Shown piece by piece: positions 1 through 8,869 of a stretch of DNA of 64,000 nt. Below the pieces are notes generated by a model. It was given only the letters and a program-made list of their open reading frames with translations, ran no database searches and was not told the DNA's origin. The DNA comes from a virus. The stretch lies in IMG/VR virus record IMGVR_UViG_3300044675_001548, positions 1-64,000 of that record. The stretch is one strand, 5' to 3'. Each line of letters opens with the position of its first letter. Positions within the stretch are counted from its first letter, which is position 1. The position numbers and the translations under genes are program-made.

Positions 1-549
1 ATTTACTTCTTCTATTATATAACCACCTTTTCTGTACTGTTCTATTTCCTCAGGTGTTAGTTCAGTTTCAATAAAACCGCCATCCTGATAGTACTTAGCA
101 TTGGGATTAAATATCTTATTTCTTTTAGACTTGGGTTTTTTGAATAATGGATTTTGTGCAAATAATATATTAGTAGCTTCAAGACTTCTTGAATACTTTT
201 TAGAAGCTAAACCTTTCTTACTTGGTTTAGGCATCTGCACAAGTCCTCTAGTTCTACCACCCTTGCGCATAAAATCCTCTGGCTGTTCTAGCTCAGGTTG
301 CATTCTATAATTAGTAGTCAGTTCTTCCCCAGGTTTAATATCCCTTTTGGCATACACATATCTTTTGTCACCAACCTTAACACTATGCATATTTGGCTCA
401 TCAGAGTGATTATGCATATTACCCAGTGTACCTACAGGCTGACCTTGTTTATGTGCAAGACCTATTCTTTCACCTTGTCTAATTTGGTTCTTTGCAAATA
501 ATCCTTTATCTGCATTTGGTATTTTAGATTTGGATACTTTATACTTCAT
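1..549 (-). CDS. SET-domain protein, C-terminus beyond the window edge
   Basis: An open frame read leftward from an ATG at 549 runs off the left edge, so only 183 residues are visible. Residues 4-82 look like a compact SET lysine-methyltransferase domain: a KGLFAK..I..GE segment near 15-28, NHSDEPN at 47-53 and GEELTTNY at 74-81, which correspond to the AdoMet-binding NH motif and the closing tyrosine motif of the family. The tail after residue 94 is basic and carries RKGG, YQDGG and YRKGGY, the same glycine motif seen in the 16-21 kb proteins. The start overlaps the stop of the giant tail gene (TAATG), so it is translationally coupled and probably a virion or late protein. The catalytic target is unknown. 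Confidence 0.72.
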   Translation of the reverse strand, partial: MKYKVSKSKIPNADKGLFAKNQIRQGERIGLAHKQGQPVGTLGNMHNHSDEPNMHSVKVGDKRYVYAKRDIKPGEELTTNYRMQPELEQPEDFMRKGGRTRGLVQMPKPSKKGLASKKYSRSLEATNILFAQNPLFKKPKSKRNKIFNPNAKYYQDGGFIETELTPEEIEQYRKGGYIIEEVN

Positions 550-3500
550 TATCTTAAAGATATTTGGTTCTTAATATTGGATATTTTAAATATCATATTC
601 ACATTGCCTGATACCATTCTTGACAAACTTAAGAAATTTAAATAATGTCTAAACTTCTTTCTTTGCAAAAGTGGTTTTACATAATCTAAGTTAGCTTGAT
701 TAAGAAGTCTCTTATAACCACTAGGACCTGTCTCCCATATCTGTCTCTCATCATAGTTACCTAATAGTTGTGTAGTTCCTGGGATAAGTGGTCCTTGTGG
801 AGGATAACTTGATCCTATTGGAAACTCAGCTCTATCTTTTGTGATATCCCAGAATTGGTTTAGTCTATATTTGTTTTCTTCTTTAGAGAATAAGATATCA
901 TATCCTGGAACTGGTAAATATGTTGGGTCTACAGATAAAGATGGATTAGGTCGTGGGTATTGTAAACTTAAAGCTACATTATTCTTAGGGAATATGTTTA
1001 AGTTTAAGTATCCGGAAACTTGCTCTGAGTTATATATCAGGGCTCTGTCAAAATTAAAATCAAGAACATGATATTGGTCAAAGCAGTTATACTCAGATCT
1101 TTTGTAACACTCTAATATATACTCTACAGATTTAATTGTAGTTACTGTTTGTCCTGTTGATACAGGTATCTCTATTTCAAATGGGTAATCTACACCATAG
1201 AAGTTACAGTAAGTTCCACATGTTCCACCTGGGTTAGTATCATGCTTCCATATATTAGCCATCAACTGTTGAGTACCATTAAAGGTCTCTCTTACAGTTT
1301 TAGTTGTAAGATAGTTTACTTTAGTTGGTAAAGTTAAATCAGGATGCCAGTCATGGAATGAGATAAAGAAATTATTCTTAGGGTCAAAGCTTACTGTCCA
1401 AGAAGCATCTTCAAATAAGAAAGGATCTCCTAGCAAATACTTGGCTTGACCATCTAATAAAAAGAAGTCACCTTGTCTTCTATAAAGAGTTCCAAAAGGA
1501 GCTGGTCTTTTTGGCTCATTATTAAGTGGTATGTACTCAACTCTACCTTTGAATATATCTCTTAACTTATAGTCTTTTTTAGTAAAGTATAGTACAGAGT
1601 TTTCATTATCATATAATGTTTGACAACCAATACCAGCCACAGGATTATCATTCCATGGATAGTCAGGGAAGTCTACAGTTAACTTATACGGTAAGAAATT
1701 ATTAAACCACCACTTCAAGCCATTCTGTGATATTTCTTTTATACCATCACCATAGCTAAATATCTTACCTTGGTTCTGAGATATATAATATATTCCTGCA
1801 GGAGATGATATTACAGAAAGTCTGTTCTGTGATGAACCATACTCATATGTTCTATCCGCATTAGTTACAGATTGCCCAGGTTGGCTGAACAAACCTCCGT
1901 CACCTATAGTAAGTTTAGTACCAAGTTCAGTTTGTAATTGATCAATACCTTGGAACATTAATGGGCTGTCATTCTTGAATGTAATGAATAAACCACTCTT
2001 GTTTACTTGTTTTATACCACTTACTTCACTAATAAAATCTTTGTAGTTATTAGCAAGGAATATGATCCAGTTATCTCCTCTATAGCTTGTGTCAGATTGT
2101 TGTAGTGAATAAATGATTCTGTTTGGATTATAAGTATAACATAGTGATGCTACTTTAGGATCATAGTATCTACTTTGTAAAGTACCATATGAAAAGTAAT
2201 TAGTAAATAGTTTGGATATACTTAGTGAATAATCATATCTATATTCATTGCCTCTGGTTATAATCTGAGGATCCATGTTAAACATAGACACTAGGTCTGT
2301 GTATTTATATGGGTTATAACTTTTTTCCCATTCATAGTCTCCATCAATTCTAAAGTCTACAAGTACTTCAGACTCCACAAAGAAATCTCTTACAGAAGAG
2401 TTAGCTAAATAAAAGAAAGAGTCTTTAGGTCTAAACTTACCTGGATATCCTGGTGGACCTTGAATAAGACCAAATGGAGTTGGTGGAATTATACCATTTG
2501 ATAAACTATAAAAAGGGTTATCTAAATAATAAAAGTCTTCAGGACTTGTTCCTGTTGCCGTAGGGACTGCTGTTACACCAGATCCAGAAAAACCCAAAAG
2601 ATCAGATGAATCAAACCTTTCAGAGTTTGCATAGAATCTTGCATATGGAATCATGTTTCTTATAGCATAATTATATTCAAACCCATCAGGCTGTCCATAT
2701 AACCAGTCATAGAAAAAGAACATAGAATTCTTTTCTGTATATCTATTTATAAAAATGTCACCACCAAATAAAACAGGAGTTGTTGTTAGTTTACGTTGTG
2801 TTACTTGTTCATCATAACATATACCACTTGTTACATGAGAATTAAATATGTTACTTCCTGTACCTATTTTTTGTTCACAAGGTGTTATTACTATTTGTTT
2901 TATTCCTTGATATGTAGATTGTAACTGTCCATACTGATTACCTAGTCTTACTTTGACAGAAGCATAATGACTTGCAATCCTTGTTGAAAAAGGTAGTGTA
3001 TAATCTTTATAGTCTGGTAAATTTGTATTACTGGGAACTGCTGGAAAAGGTCCATGAACTATTGTACCAAGTGTTTGTAAACTTTGATCAATATAGTTAC
3101 CTGAAGCATCTTGTATAAAAGAAGGACCTTTATTTTGGTTATTTTGTTGTACACCACAGTCTGTTCTTAATACAACTGTGTCAGATCTTTTAAGATTATT
3201 AATACTGTAATTACGGGTTGTTGTTCCAATAACAGGCAGTGTAATTTGATATCTAGGTAATTCAAGTGTATTATCTCTAAGATATGTACTATCTTCAATT
3301 CTAAATCTAACTGTGTCAGTACTTTTATTTGCACCAAAGGCTCCATAAAAACCATGGGCAATCATTTGCAATGCATACTGATCCCACTTAACACATGCAT
3401 ATACACCTCTTAGTGCAATGTCTACACCCTCACTAAAGTAAAATATAAATTGATTTAGTCCACCAACAAGTCTTGAGTATGGATCCATATAAGCAGACTT

Positions 3501-6200
3501 AGGCATCTCTCTTTGGTATTCTGGTGCATTGGTGGTTATCAAGCCTGCACTTGCTGCTGTAGCCGTAGCACCATCCCAAACACCTTGTATACCTGAGAAA
3601 ACAGGTCTAACTCCTGTAAAAATAGTTGATATTGTATCAATAAGCAAACCTGCAGGAGGTACTAATGGAAAAAACGGTGGTGTACCCAAACCATTAAAAT
3701 ATCCTCCAAGCTGTGTAGTATATAAACCAGCTGCTGTATTATAGGCTGTAACAGCAGCATTATAAACAGGACCACCTGCTATAGACCCTGCGTTTGTTGT
3801 AGCAGGTTGTGGAGGAGGTTCATTTATAATATACTTTCCTTGAAATGAATAAACAGCCTCAGCTATACCTAAAATGTACATTATGGTTTTTGTCTCATTA
3901 GACAAAAGCTTCCATTTAGGATGTCTATCTGGTTCTTTGAATTGTTGATCTGATACACCAAGCAAATGACCATAAAGCTTTAGTTCTGTAAATGATAAGA
4001 ACGGAGTCCTAAACATTGTGTCTGGTGAATGGAAAGAAACAATTTCCCTTGGTATGTTTTGCGGAGAACCTGCTTTAATATAAGGATCATTAAGATTATA
4101 ATTTAAGTCAGCAAGATTATTGGTATTACTAATTGGTTTGATTGTGTTAAAGGGATAGTTAGCATAGAGACCTGTTCTGTTTCTTTTAGCATTACCTTTT
4201 ATCTCATAACTCCTAAAGTTGTTAATCATACCCTTAGCGACAACACTTTTGTTACCTTCTCTAGATCCTCTTAAGATTTCATAACCTACAATACCAGGAA
4301 TATCTTCTCCATAATTATCTTTTGGATAAATTATGTTTTCAAAGAATACTCCCATTATTCTTATCTTAAGATTACTGCCAAAAGTAGTATAGTTAGTATT
4401 GCTCTCAAAATGAAGAGTGTTAGCATTCAAGTAATTATCAGGAAACTTATGATGTCTTATATGTTGACCACACAAATCATAAGATGGATCTGATATAGGT
4501 AAACCTGACACAGGATCAGTAGGAACAGCAGTCCAACAATTAGCACTTGCATTCCACACTTCAGGTTTGTTATCCGGATACTTTTCTTCAGACTCCCAGT
4601 AACCCATGTCTCCTACAGCTATGACAGTTCCACCATCATCAGTTGTAGTTCCTATCAGTGGATGTGTTGCAAAAGCACTGGCTGTATTATATACTTCAAA
4701 TAATCTGTCACTTGCAGCAAGTGTGTTTCTATCTGTCCAATCTATAGTCTCTGGATAATTAATACCATTTATTTTGTAATCTCTTTCAACTCTTCCAGGT
4801 ATATGGTAGGATGCAGACTTATCTCCGGTATCATAAACCCACCGGATGAAAAATGCATACACCTCATCTCTCATGTAGCTACCCTTGTTTCCACCTTTAA
4901 TATAGTAGTCTGCAGGATATGCTACTGAAGTCCATCTTGTTTGAATAAGGTTAGCTAGTGGCTGGTAGTTAAAATCAAACTTAGATGTAGTACCTACTCT
5001 TAAAAGGTAATCATTTACTTCTCCAATTTGATTTGACTTTTCTACAATTGGTGTAACAACAGGAAGAAACCTAACAGGTACAGATATTAAATCTTCTTTT
5101 ATCTGGTCTAGTTCTATTCTTTGAGTCTTAGTTGAATATATACCAATCTGCTTAGCCACAGTACCTTGATTTATATTTTGTACAACAACTAGGATAAACT
5201 CATCAAAGTTTTCTGCATCAGCTTCTACTTCAATAACTAATGATCCTTGAAGATCATTATCATACCATATAGGCTGACTGTTACTTGGGGAAAAGTAATC
5301 TGATACTTTTATACCATTAATACTATATGCAATAGTAGCAAAATAAGTTCCATTTCTAAGAGTACCACCTGAGTCACCAAGTCTAACTCTAAGACATGGT
5401 GTTTTTATTATTCTTGCTAACCTGGTGTGAATACAATCCAGAGAATTAAATTGTCTACAAAAAACACATGATGGGTCTGGTTCACCATCTCCATCTGAGT
5501 CTAATGGTTCTGTACAGTTTTCCACCCATTGAACTCCTGGCCATAATATTTGATCACCAAATTCATTAACATAATAGTTTACAATACCATCATAAGTTGC
5601 TGGGGTAATTGAACTACCAGAAGAGTTGGGTGCAGGAACAAATGAGTTTAATCCCCATGTATAATTACTTGCAGGCCATGTCTGAGGATCACCAACATTT
5701 AAATATCTATCAGGATTTAATCCATCAGCCCAATATACTTGCCATGAACAATCTTGTACTAATCTTGCTGAACCAGATATTAAATATCTTTTGTCAAAAC
5801 CTAAACAGGCATCTTGTACAATAGGTCTATAAATACATCTTTCTTCTTCAAGCAATCCTATCTCAGACATAACAGGTTGACCTGTTGCATTGTGTCCAGC
5901 AGTAAATATAATCCACTTATCAGAAAACAAATGTATTGCACCTATTACATATCTTGCTACAACTTTTCTAGCAGGCAATAAAAACTGAGGCATTGTTATT
6001 CCAGGAGGAAAATCTGATGGACATTTAAAGTTTGATGCTTGATTAGATAATGAACCTATGTCACCTTCAATATTGTTATTCACAACATTACGGGCATGTG
6101 TCCACATCCCTTCCTGAATATATGTAGGATCTGAATCTTTATTTAAACCTTTTATAAAATTACTAGGTTTACTTTGAGAAGTATCTTGAATCTTTGCCAT
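549..6200 (-). CDS. Giant tail/neck protein (1883 aa), muzzle or stabilisation-protein-like
   Basis: The largest gene of the window. It begins MAKIQDTSQ and then has a segment (about residues 10-60: NFIKGLNKDSDPTYI, HARNV, GDIGSLSNQ) typical of the huge tail-hub or 'stabilisation' proteins of crAss-like podoviruses. The rest is beta-rich with many Asn, Tyr and Gly. Cys residues lie around residues 225-270 (CTEPLDSDGDGEPDPSCVFC). No transmembrane segment or enzymatic motif is visible. It is the last gene of a tightly packed set after three smaller neck-type proteins (193, 221 and 347 aa), the usual position for the protein that closes the short tail. The name rests on position, size and N-terminal similarity; domain-level function is not established. 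Confidence 0.65.
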   Translation of the reverse strand: MAKIQDTSQSKPSNFIKGLNKDSDPTYIQEGMWTHARNVVNNNIEGDIGSLSNQASNFKCPSDFPPGITMPQFLLPARKVVARYVIGAIHLFSDKWIIFTAGHNATGQPVMSEIGLLEEERCIYRPIVQDACLGFDKRYLISGSARLVQDCSWQVYWADGLNPDRYLNVGDPQTWPASNYTWGLNSFVPAPNSSGSSITPATYDGIVNYYVNEFGDQILWPGVQWVENCTEPLDSDGDGEPDPSCVFCRQFNSLDCIHTRLARIIKTPCLRVRLGDSGGTLRNGTYFATIAYSINGIKVSDYFSPSNSQPIWYDNDLQGSLVIEVEADAENFDEFILVVVQNINQGTVAKQIGIYSTKTQRIELDQIKEDLISVPVRFLPVVTPIVEKSNQIGEVNDYLLRVGTTSKFDFNYQPLANLIQTRWTSVAYPADYYIKGGNKGSYMRDEVYAFFIRWVYDTGDKSASYHIPGRVERDYKINGINYPETIDWTDRNTLAASDRLFEVYNTASAFATHPLIGTTTDDGGTVIAVGDMGYWESEEKYPDNKPEVWNASANCWTAVPTDPVSGLPISDPSYDLCGQHIRHHKFPDNYLNANTLHFESNTNYTTFGSNLKIRIMGVFFENIIYPKDNYGEDIPGIVGYEILRGSREGNKSVVAKGMINNFRSYEIKGNAKRNRTGLYANYPFNTIKPISNTNNLADLNYNLNDPYIKAGSPQNIPREIVSFHSPDTMFRTPFLSFTELKLYGHLLGVSDQQFKEPDRHPKWKLLSNETKTIMYILGIAEAVYSFQGKYIINEPPPQPATTNAGSIAGGPVYNAAVTAYNTAAGLYTTQLGGYFNGLGTPPFFPLVPPAGLLIDTISTIFTGVRPVFSGIQGVWDGATATAASAGLITTNAPEYQREMPKSAYMDPYSRLVGGLNQFIFYFSEGVDIALRGVYACVKWDQYALQMIAHGFYGAFGANKSTDTVRFRIEDSTYLRDNTLELPRYQITLPVIGTTTRNYSINNLKRSDTVVLRTDCGVQQNNQNKGPSFIQDASGNYIDQSLQTLGTIVHGPFPAVPSNTNLPDYKDYTLPFSTRIASHYASVKVRLGNQYGQLQSTYQGIKQIVITPCEQKIGTGSNIFNSHVTSGICYDEQVTQRKLTTTPVLFGGDIFINRYTEKNSMFFFYDWLYGQPDGFEYNYAIRNMIPYARFYANSERFDSSDLLGFSGSGVTAVPTATGTSPEDFYYLDNPFYSLSNGIIPPTPFGLIQGPPGYPGKFRPKDSFFYLANSSVRDFFVESEVLVDFRIDGDYEWEKSYNPYKYTDLVSMFNMDPQIITRGNEYRYDYSLSISKLFTNYFSYGTLQSRYYDPKVASLCYTYNPNRIIYSLQQSDTSYRGDNWIIFLANNYKDFISEVSGIKQVNKSGLFITFKNDSPLMFQGIDQLQTELGTKLTIGDGGLFSQPGQSVTNADRTYEYGSSQNRLSVISSPAGIYYISQNQGKIFSYGDGIKEISQNGLKWWFNNFLPYKLTVDFPDYPWNDNPVAGIGCQTLYDNENSVLYFTKKDYKLRDIFKGRVEYIPLNNEPKRPAPFGTLYRRQGDFFLLDGQAKYLLGDPFLFEDASWTVSFDPKNNFFISFHDWHPDLTLPTKVNYLTTKTVRETFNGTQQLMANIWKHDTNPGGTCGTYCNFYGVDYPFEIEIPVSTGQTVTTIKSVEYILECYKRSEYNCFDQYHVLDFNFDRALIYNSEQVSGYLNLNIFPKNNVALSLQYPRPNPSLSVDPTYLPVPGYDILFSKEENKYRLNQFWDITKDRAEFPIGSSYPPQGPLIPGTTQLLGNYDERQIWETGPSGYKRLLNQANLDYVKPLLQRKKFRHYLNFLSLSRMVSGNVNMIFKISNIKNQISLR

Positions 6201-6202
6201 AG

Positions 6203-7246
6203 TTATATAACTCTAGTATTTCCGTAATATCTATAAAATGCTGCATTAGGACTATAGCTTTTAAACATGTCATAGTACTTGTTGTACTGGGCTCTTCTGT
6301 TTGTCCACCAAAGTTTTTCCATTTCTTTAAAGTTTGGTGTGTTAACTAAGCTAAGTGCTTGGTTTCTTGCAGCTCTAAGTCTTTGATCAATTAGACCCAT
6401 CCTTTGAGAAACATCTTCTCCGTTCATAAATAAGTTCTCAAGTATTCTTTGTTTTAAAGCATACTCATAATACTCATTAAGTAAATCATGATCAGGTACA
6501 AGTAAGTTACCAGCATTGTCTTCTAATGCTCCTTGGTAATTAAGATATACATTACCTGTCTGAAAGTTTGTAAAAAGAAAACCATCTTTTATCCATCCTT
6601 CAAATGCTGTATTCATGTACAAGTTTGGACAATCACATTCTATACTTTGACTAGCTTTCATTTTTAATGGAATCAGTCTTCTGTATGTTCTTGTTTCTGT
6701 TCTACTCATTATCTGGACCAACTCATACTTTTCACCTTTACAGTTCATGAATACTCTTGGTGGTATACATGTGTCTCCGTAAGGATTGTTTGGATCATAT
6801 GCTGTTGGTATTGGATCTACTATAGGATGATTAAGATCACAAGCTGCTGTATGATTGCATGGATTAGCATTACATGTTCTACAGTTTACACTTTCTGGAG
6901 CACATTGATTTACTGTAGATGGAAACTCTTTGTATGGAACTTCTTGTATATTAGTTCCTCCGGCTGGCCCACCATAACTTGTAGCAAGATCAAACTCTCC
7001 GCATAGTAATGCATAGTTAAATACATAGAAGTCATCTGGTAGTTTTACTTTACCATGACAAACTTCTAATACAACTTCTCTAGTTTGATTTATCCTTAGA
7101 CCCAAATCATAGTTAAGTTTTTTAACCAGTTTGATTAAAGTCTGAGGCTCTATCATATTTTCTAGAGCAAATGTATTCATGTCTACTGTCACATCTTCCA
7201 GCAGCTGATCAAATGTTCTATAGCGGAGTGTATAATTAAAATCCAT
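6203..7246 (-). CDS. Neck/ring-type virion protein (347 aa)
   Basis: The N-terminus (YRTFDQLLEDV, then LVKKLNYDLGLRINQT and KLPDDFYVFNYALLC at residues 7-95) is a pattern I recognise from conserved crAss-like structural proteins that form rings between portal and tail. The middle has Cys pairs (CRTCNANPC, ECDCPN) and the C-terminus is aromatic and basic. Its stop lies 2 bp from the start of the giant tail gene, and its ATG shares bases with the stop of the 221-aa gene, so the three are one translational block. Role as a ring or adaptor protein is inferred from family and order. Confidence 0.65.
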   Translation of the reverse strand: MDFNYTLRYRTFDQLLEDVTVDMNTFALENMIEPQTLIKLVKKLNYDLGLRINQTREVVLEVCHGKVKLPDDFYVFNYALLCGEFDLATSYGGPAGGTNIQEVPYKEFPSTVNQCAPESVNCRTCNANPCNHTAACDLNHPIVDPIPTAYDPNNPYGDTCIPPRVFMNCKGEKYELVQIMSRTETRTYRRLIPLKMKASQSIECDCPNLYMNTAFEGWIKDGFLFTNFQTGNVYLNYQGALEDNAGNLLVPDHDLLNEYYEYALKQRILENLFMNGEDVSQRMGLIDQRLRAARNQALSLVNTPNFKEMEKLWWTNRRAQYNKYYDMFKSYSPNAAFYRYYGNTRVI

Positions 7247-7911
7247 TATCTAAGTATATTTTGCCCATCATCTGTAGAGTCTACAGGTACTGACATCAGC
7301 ATGGTTAATTCTTTTACAACAAGTTGCTCTACTTCAGCAAACAAATATTCTGGTAATGGAAGTGTTTCATCTTGTCTTACCAAACACTCTGCTGCAGGAT
7401 CACATATATCTACATTACCTTCAAATATTGCTTCCATCTTAATTGCATCCCAATCTATGTTTGGACAATACACATAACCATTAAGGTACCAGAAATATGG
7501 CTTCTTGTTATACTTAAATGTTGTTGTCTTAGTCATAGAAACCCAAGTACCAGGATCTGTTCTGAACATTTCTATAGATCCATCTATAGAAGATGTGGTA
7601 CGGATAATAGGACCAAACACACCATTAAGTATAGTTGGTAATTTATCTTTGGATCTTTTTATGTAACACTCAGAATATACACCAACACATCCAGCTTCTA
7701 CTTTGTCTACATCTATAAGTTCAATATAGGGAAGCACTTTGAAGATAGAACTTATCTTCATAAGTCTAAATTGATTATCTTCTCTTTTAATCAGAGCCTG
7801 AGAATACTTTTGCAAAGCAAAATATATTTGCCTGTCTGTTAAAAAGGGATCTTCTTTAACAGCTTTTACAGCATTCCTAACTCTTGATATTGCTTCACCT
7901 ATTGTTGTCAT
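7246..7911 (-). CDS. Neck/ring-type virion protein (221 aa)
   Basis: An alpha/beta protein with a helical start (ISRVRNAVKAV, DRQIYFALQKYSQALIKRED at about 8-45). The rest resembles the crAss-like conserved virion protein placed just before the tail hub; SSIDGS and PYFWYLNGYVYCP in the middle and LPLPEYLFAEVEQLVVKEL near the C-terminus are typical. Its arrangement recalls P22 gp4-like tail adaptors in role, though I see no clear sequence match to gp4. It overlaps the upstream 193-aa gene by 4 bp (ATGA). Most likely a structural ring component. Confidence 0.65.
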   Translation of the reverse strand: MTTIGEAISRVRNAVKAVKEDPFLTDRQIYFALQKYSQALIKREDNQFRLMKISSIFKVLPYIELIDVDKVEAGCVGVYSECYIKRSKDKLPTILNGVFGPIIRTTSSIDGSIEMFRTDPGTWVSMTKTTTFKYNKKPYFWYLNGYVYCPNIDWDAIKMEAIFEGNVDICDPAAECLVRQDETLPLPEYLFAEVEQLVVKELTMLMSVPVDSTDDGQNILR

Positions 7912-8489
7912 ATGTCAAATTCATTATATGTTTTAAGTGCCTTCTCAGTTTCTTTTTTGATATAGTCTTTATATTGCACTTTTCTATATATTGTTTCTAA
8001 TTTAGAAAGAGGATCAAGTCTTACATACATATTCCAATTCTCAGGATAAGTTTTTGCTACAGATCTTTTAAAATCTCTACATGCTCTAAAGCTCCAGAAC
8101 TCTCTGTTCCTTACTCTGTGCTTAGGAGCAAGATTTGTAAAAAATATTTTAGCAAGCTTTCCATCTGTTTCCCAGTTTTTATTTGAAACAGTAACACCAT
8201 ATTTTACTGACTTTGAAAAGTCTATGTTGTTCTTTTTACTTTGCTGACATGTTCCAATAAATATCCAGCCTAATGACTCTGGTAACTGTACACCATCTCT
8301 GGTATCTATAACTGTTTGAAAAATATATCTGTTAAATGTTTTTGCAATCTTTTTCAAACTGTCATTATCCATGTTTTTATACCTTGGATACTTCTTTCTA
8401 AATAAGTCAAAGAACTCTTTGTTTAAAACATTATATACTTCTGGTCTAAACCTTGGAGCCTTAACATCTGGCTTTTTAAATTCCTTCAT
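7908..8489 (-). CDS. Conserved basic virion-module protein (193 aa)
   Basis: A Lys/Arg/Phe-rich, mostly helical protein first in the neck-protein block. It starts with a short proline-containing segment, then EFFDLFRKKYPRY and a central GVQLPESLGWIFIGT. No catalytic motif is visible. It follows a terminator and its own TACATTTG box, so it opens a new transcription unit that continues through the two ring-type genes and the giant tail gene. A neck or head-completion protein is the likely role; a DNA-binding function is possible given the charge. Confidence 0.5.
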   Translation of the reverse strand: MKEFKKPDVKAPRFRPEVYNVLNKEFFDLFRKKYPRYKNMDNDSLKKIAKTFNRYIFQTVIDTRDGVQLPESLGWIFIGTCQQSKKNNIDFSKSVKYGVTVSNKNWETDGKLAKIFFTNLAPKHRVRNREFWSFRACRDFKRSVAKTYPENWNMYVRLDPLSKLETIYRKVQYKDYIKKETEKALKTYNEFDI

Positions 8490-8498
8490 GCTATTACT

Positions 8499-8535
8499 AT
8501 TAATATACTAAAAATAAATGAGACTAGCAAATGTA
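8499..8535 (-). promoter_or_regulatory. Promoter region for the neck/tail operon
   Basis: On the minus strand 8535-8528 reads TACATTTG, a perfect Bacteroidota -7 box (TAnnTTTG), just after a terminator. Closer to the start, 8514-8499 holds an AGTATATTA stretch like the GTATATTATA found before other late genes. One or both could start the transcript that covers 8489 down to the left edge. Confidence 0.5.
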
Positions 8536-8539
8536 ATTA

Positions 8540-8568
8540 AAAAACAAAACCCCCACAAGTGTGAGGGT
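8540..8568 (-). terminator. Intrinsic terminator after the 82-aa gene
   Basis: On the minus strand a CCCTCAC...GTGGGGG hairpin is followed by TTTTG and seven more T. It separates the Cys-rich fibre genes from the neck operon. Confidence 0.7.
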
Positions 8569-8608
8569 GTTGCCTTGTTGTCACAGAAACCAACAACCTG
8601 TAACTTCT

Positions 8609-8857
8609 TTAAGGATTGCACAATTGATCTACTATATTTTGTAGAGCTGTAGCTAAATCTGTATTTGTTGCTATTAATACTACTTCACCGCACATGATGT
8701 TTGGACCAGTGTAAATTACACACTGAGCATCCATTACCTCAGAACATGGTTCTGGAGTGGGACAACCAATAGGTGTTGGACATGGTGCTGGACTTGGCAT
8801 GAAGGTATCTTCACATCCGCATTTTTTACATTTATTTGTTGTAGTTGTAGTTGCCAT
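8609..8857 (-). CDS. Small Cys-rich protein (82 aa), fibre N-domain paralogue
   Basis: Starts with a Thr/Asn stretch, then CKKCGCED and a Pro/Cys repeat (CPTPIGCPTPEPC). The second half (CVIYTGPNIMC, then DLATALQNIVDQLC) matches the N-terminal module of the neighbouring 582-aa protein (CVIWQGPDIPC...LATELC). It therefore looks like a stand-alone copy of the fibre attachment or adhesion module. It lies 12 bp downstream of that gene and before a terminator. Cys-rich pairs suggest disulphides or bound metal. Function unknown. Confidence 0.6.
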   Translation of the reverse strand: MATTTTTNKCKKCGCEDTFMPSPAPCPTPIGCPTPEPCSEVMDAQCVIYTGPNIMCGEVVLIATNTDLATALQNIVDQLCNP

Positions 8858-8869
8858 TACTTTAAAGTT

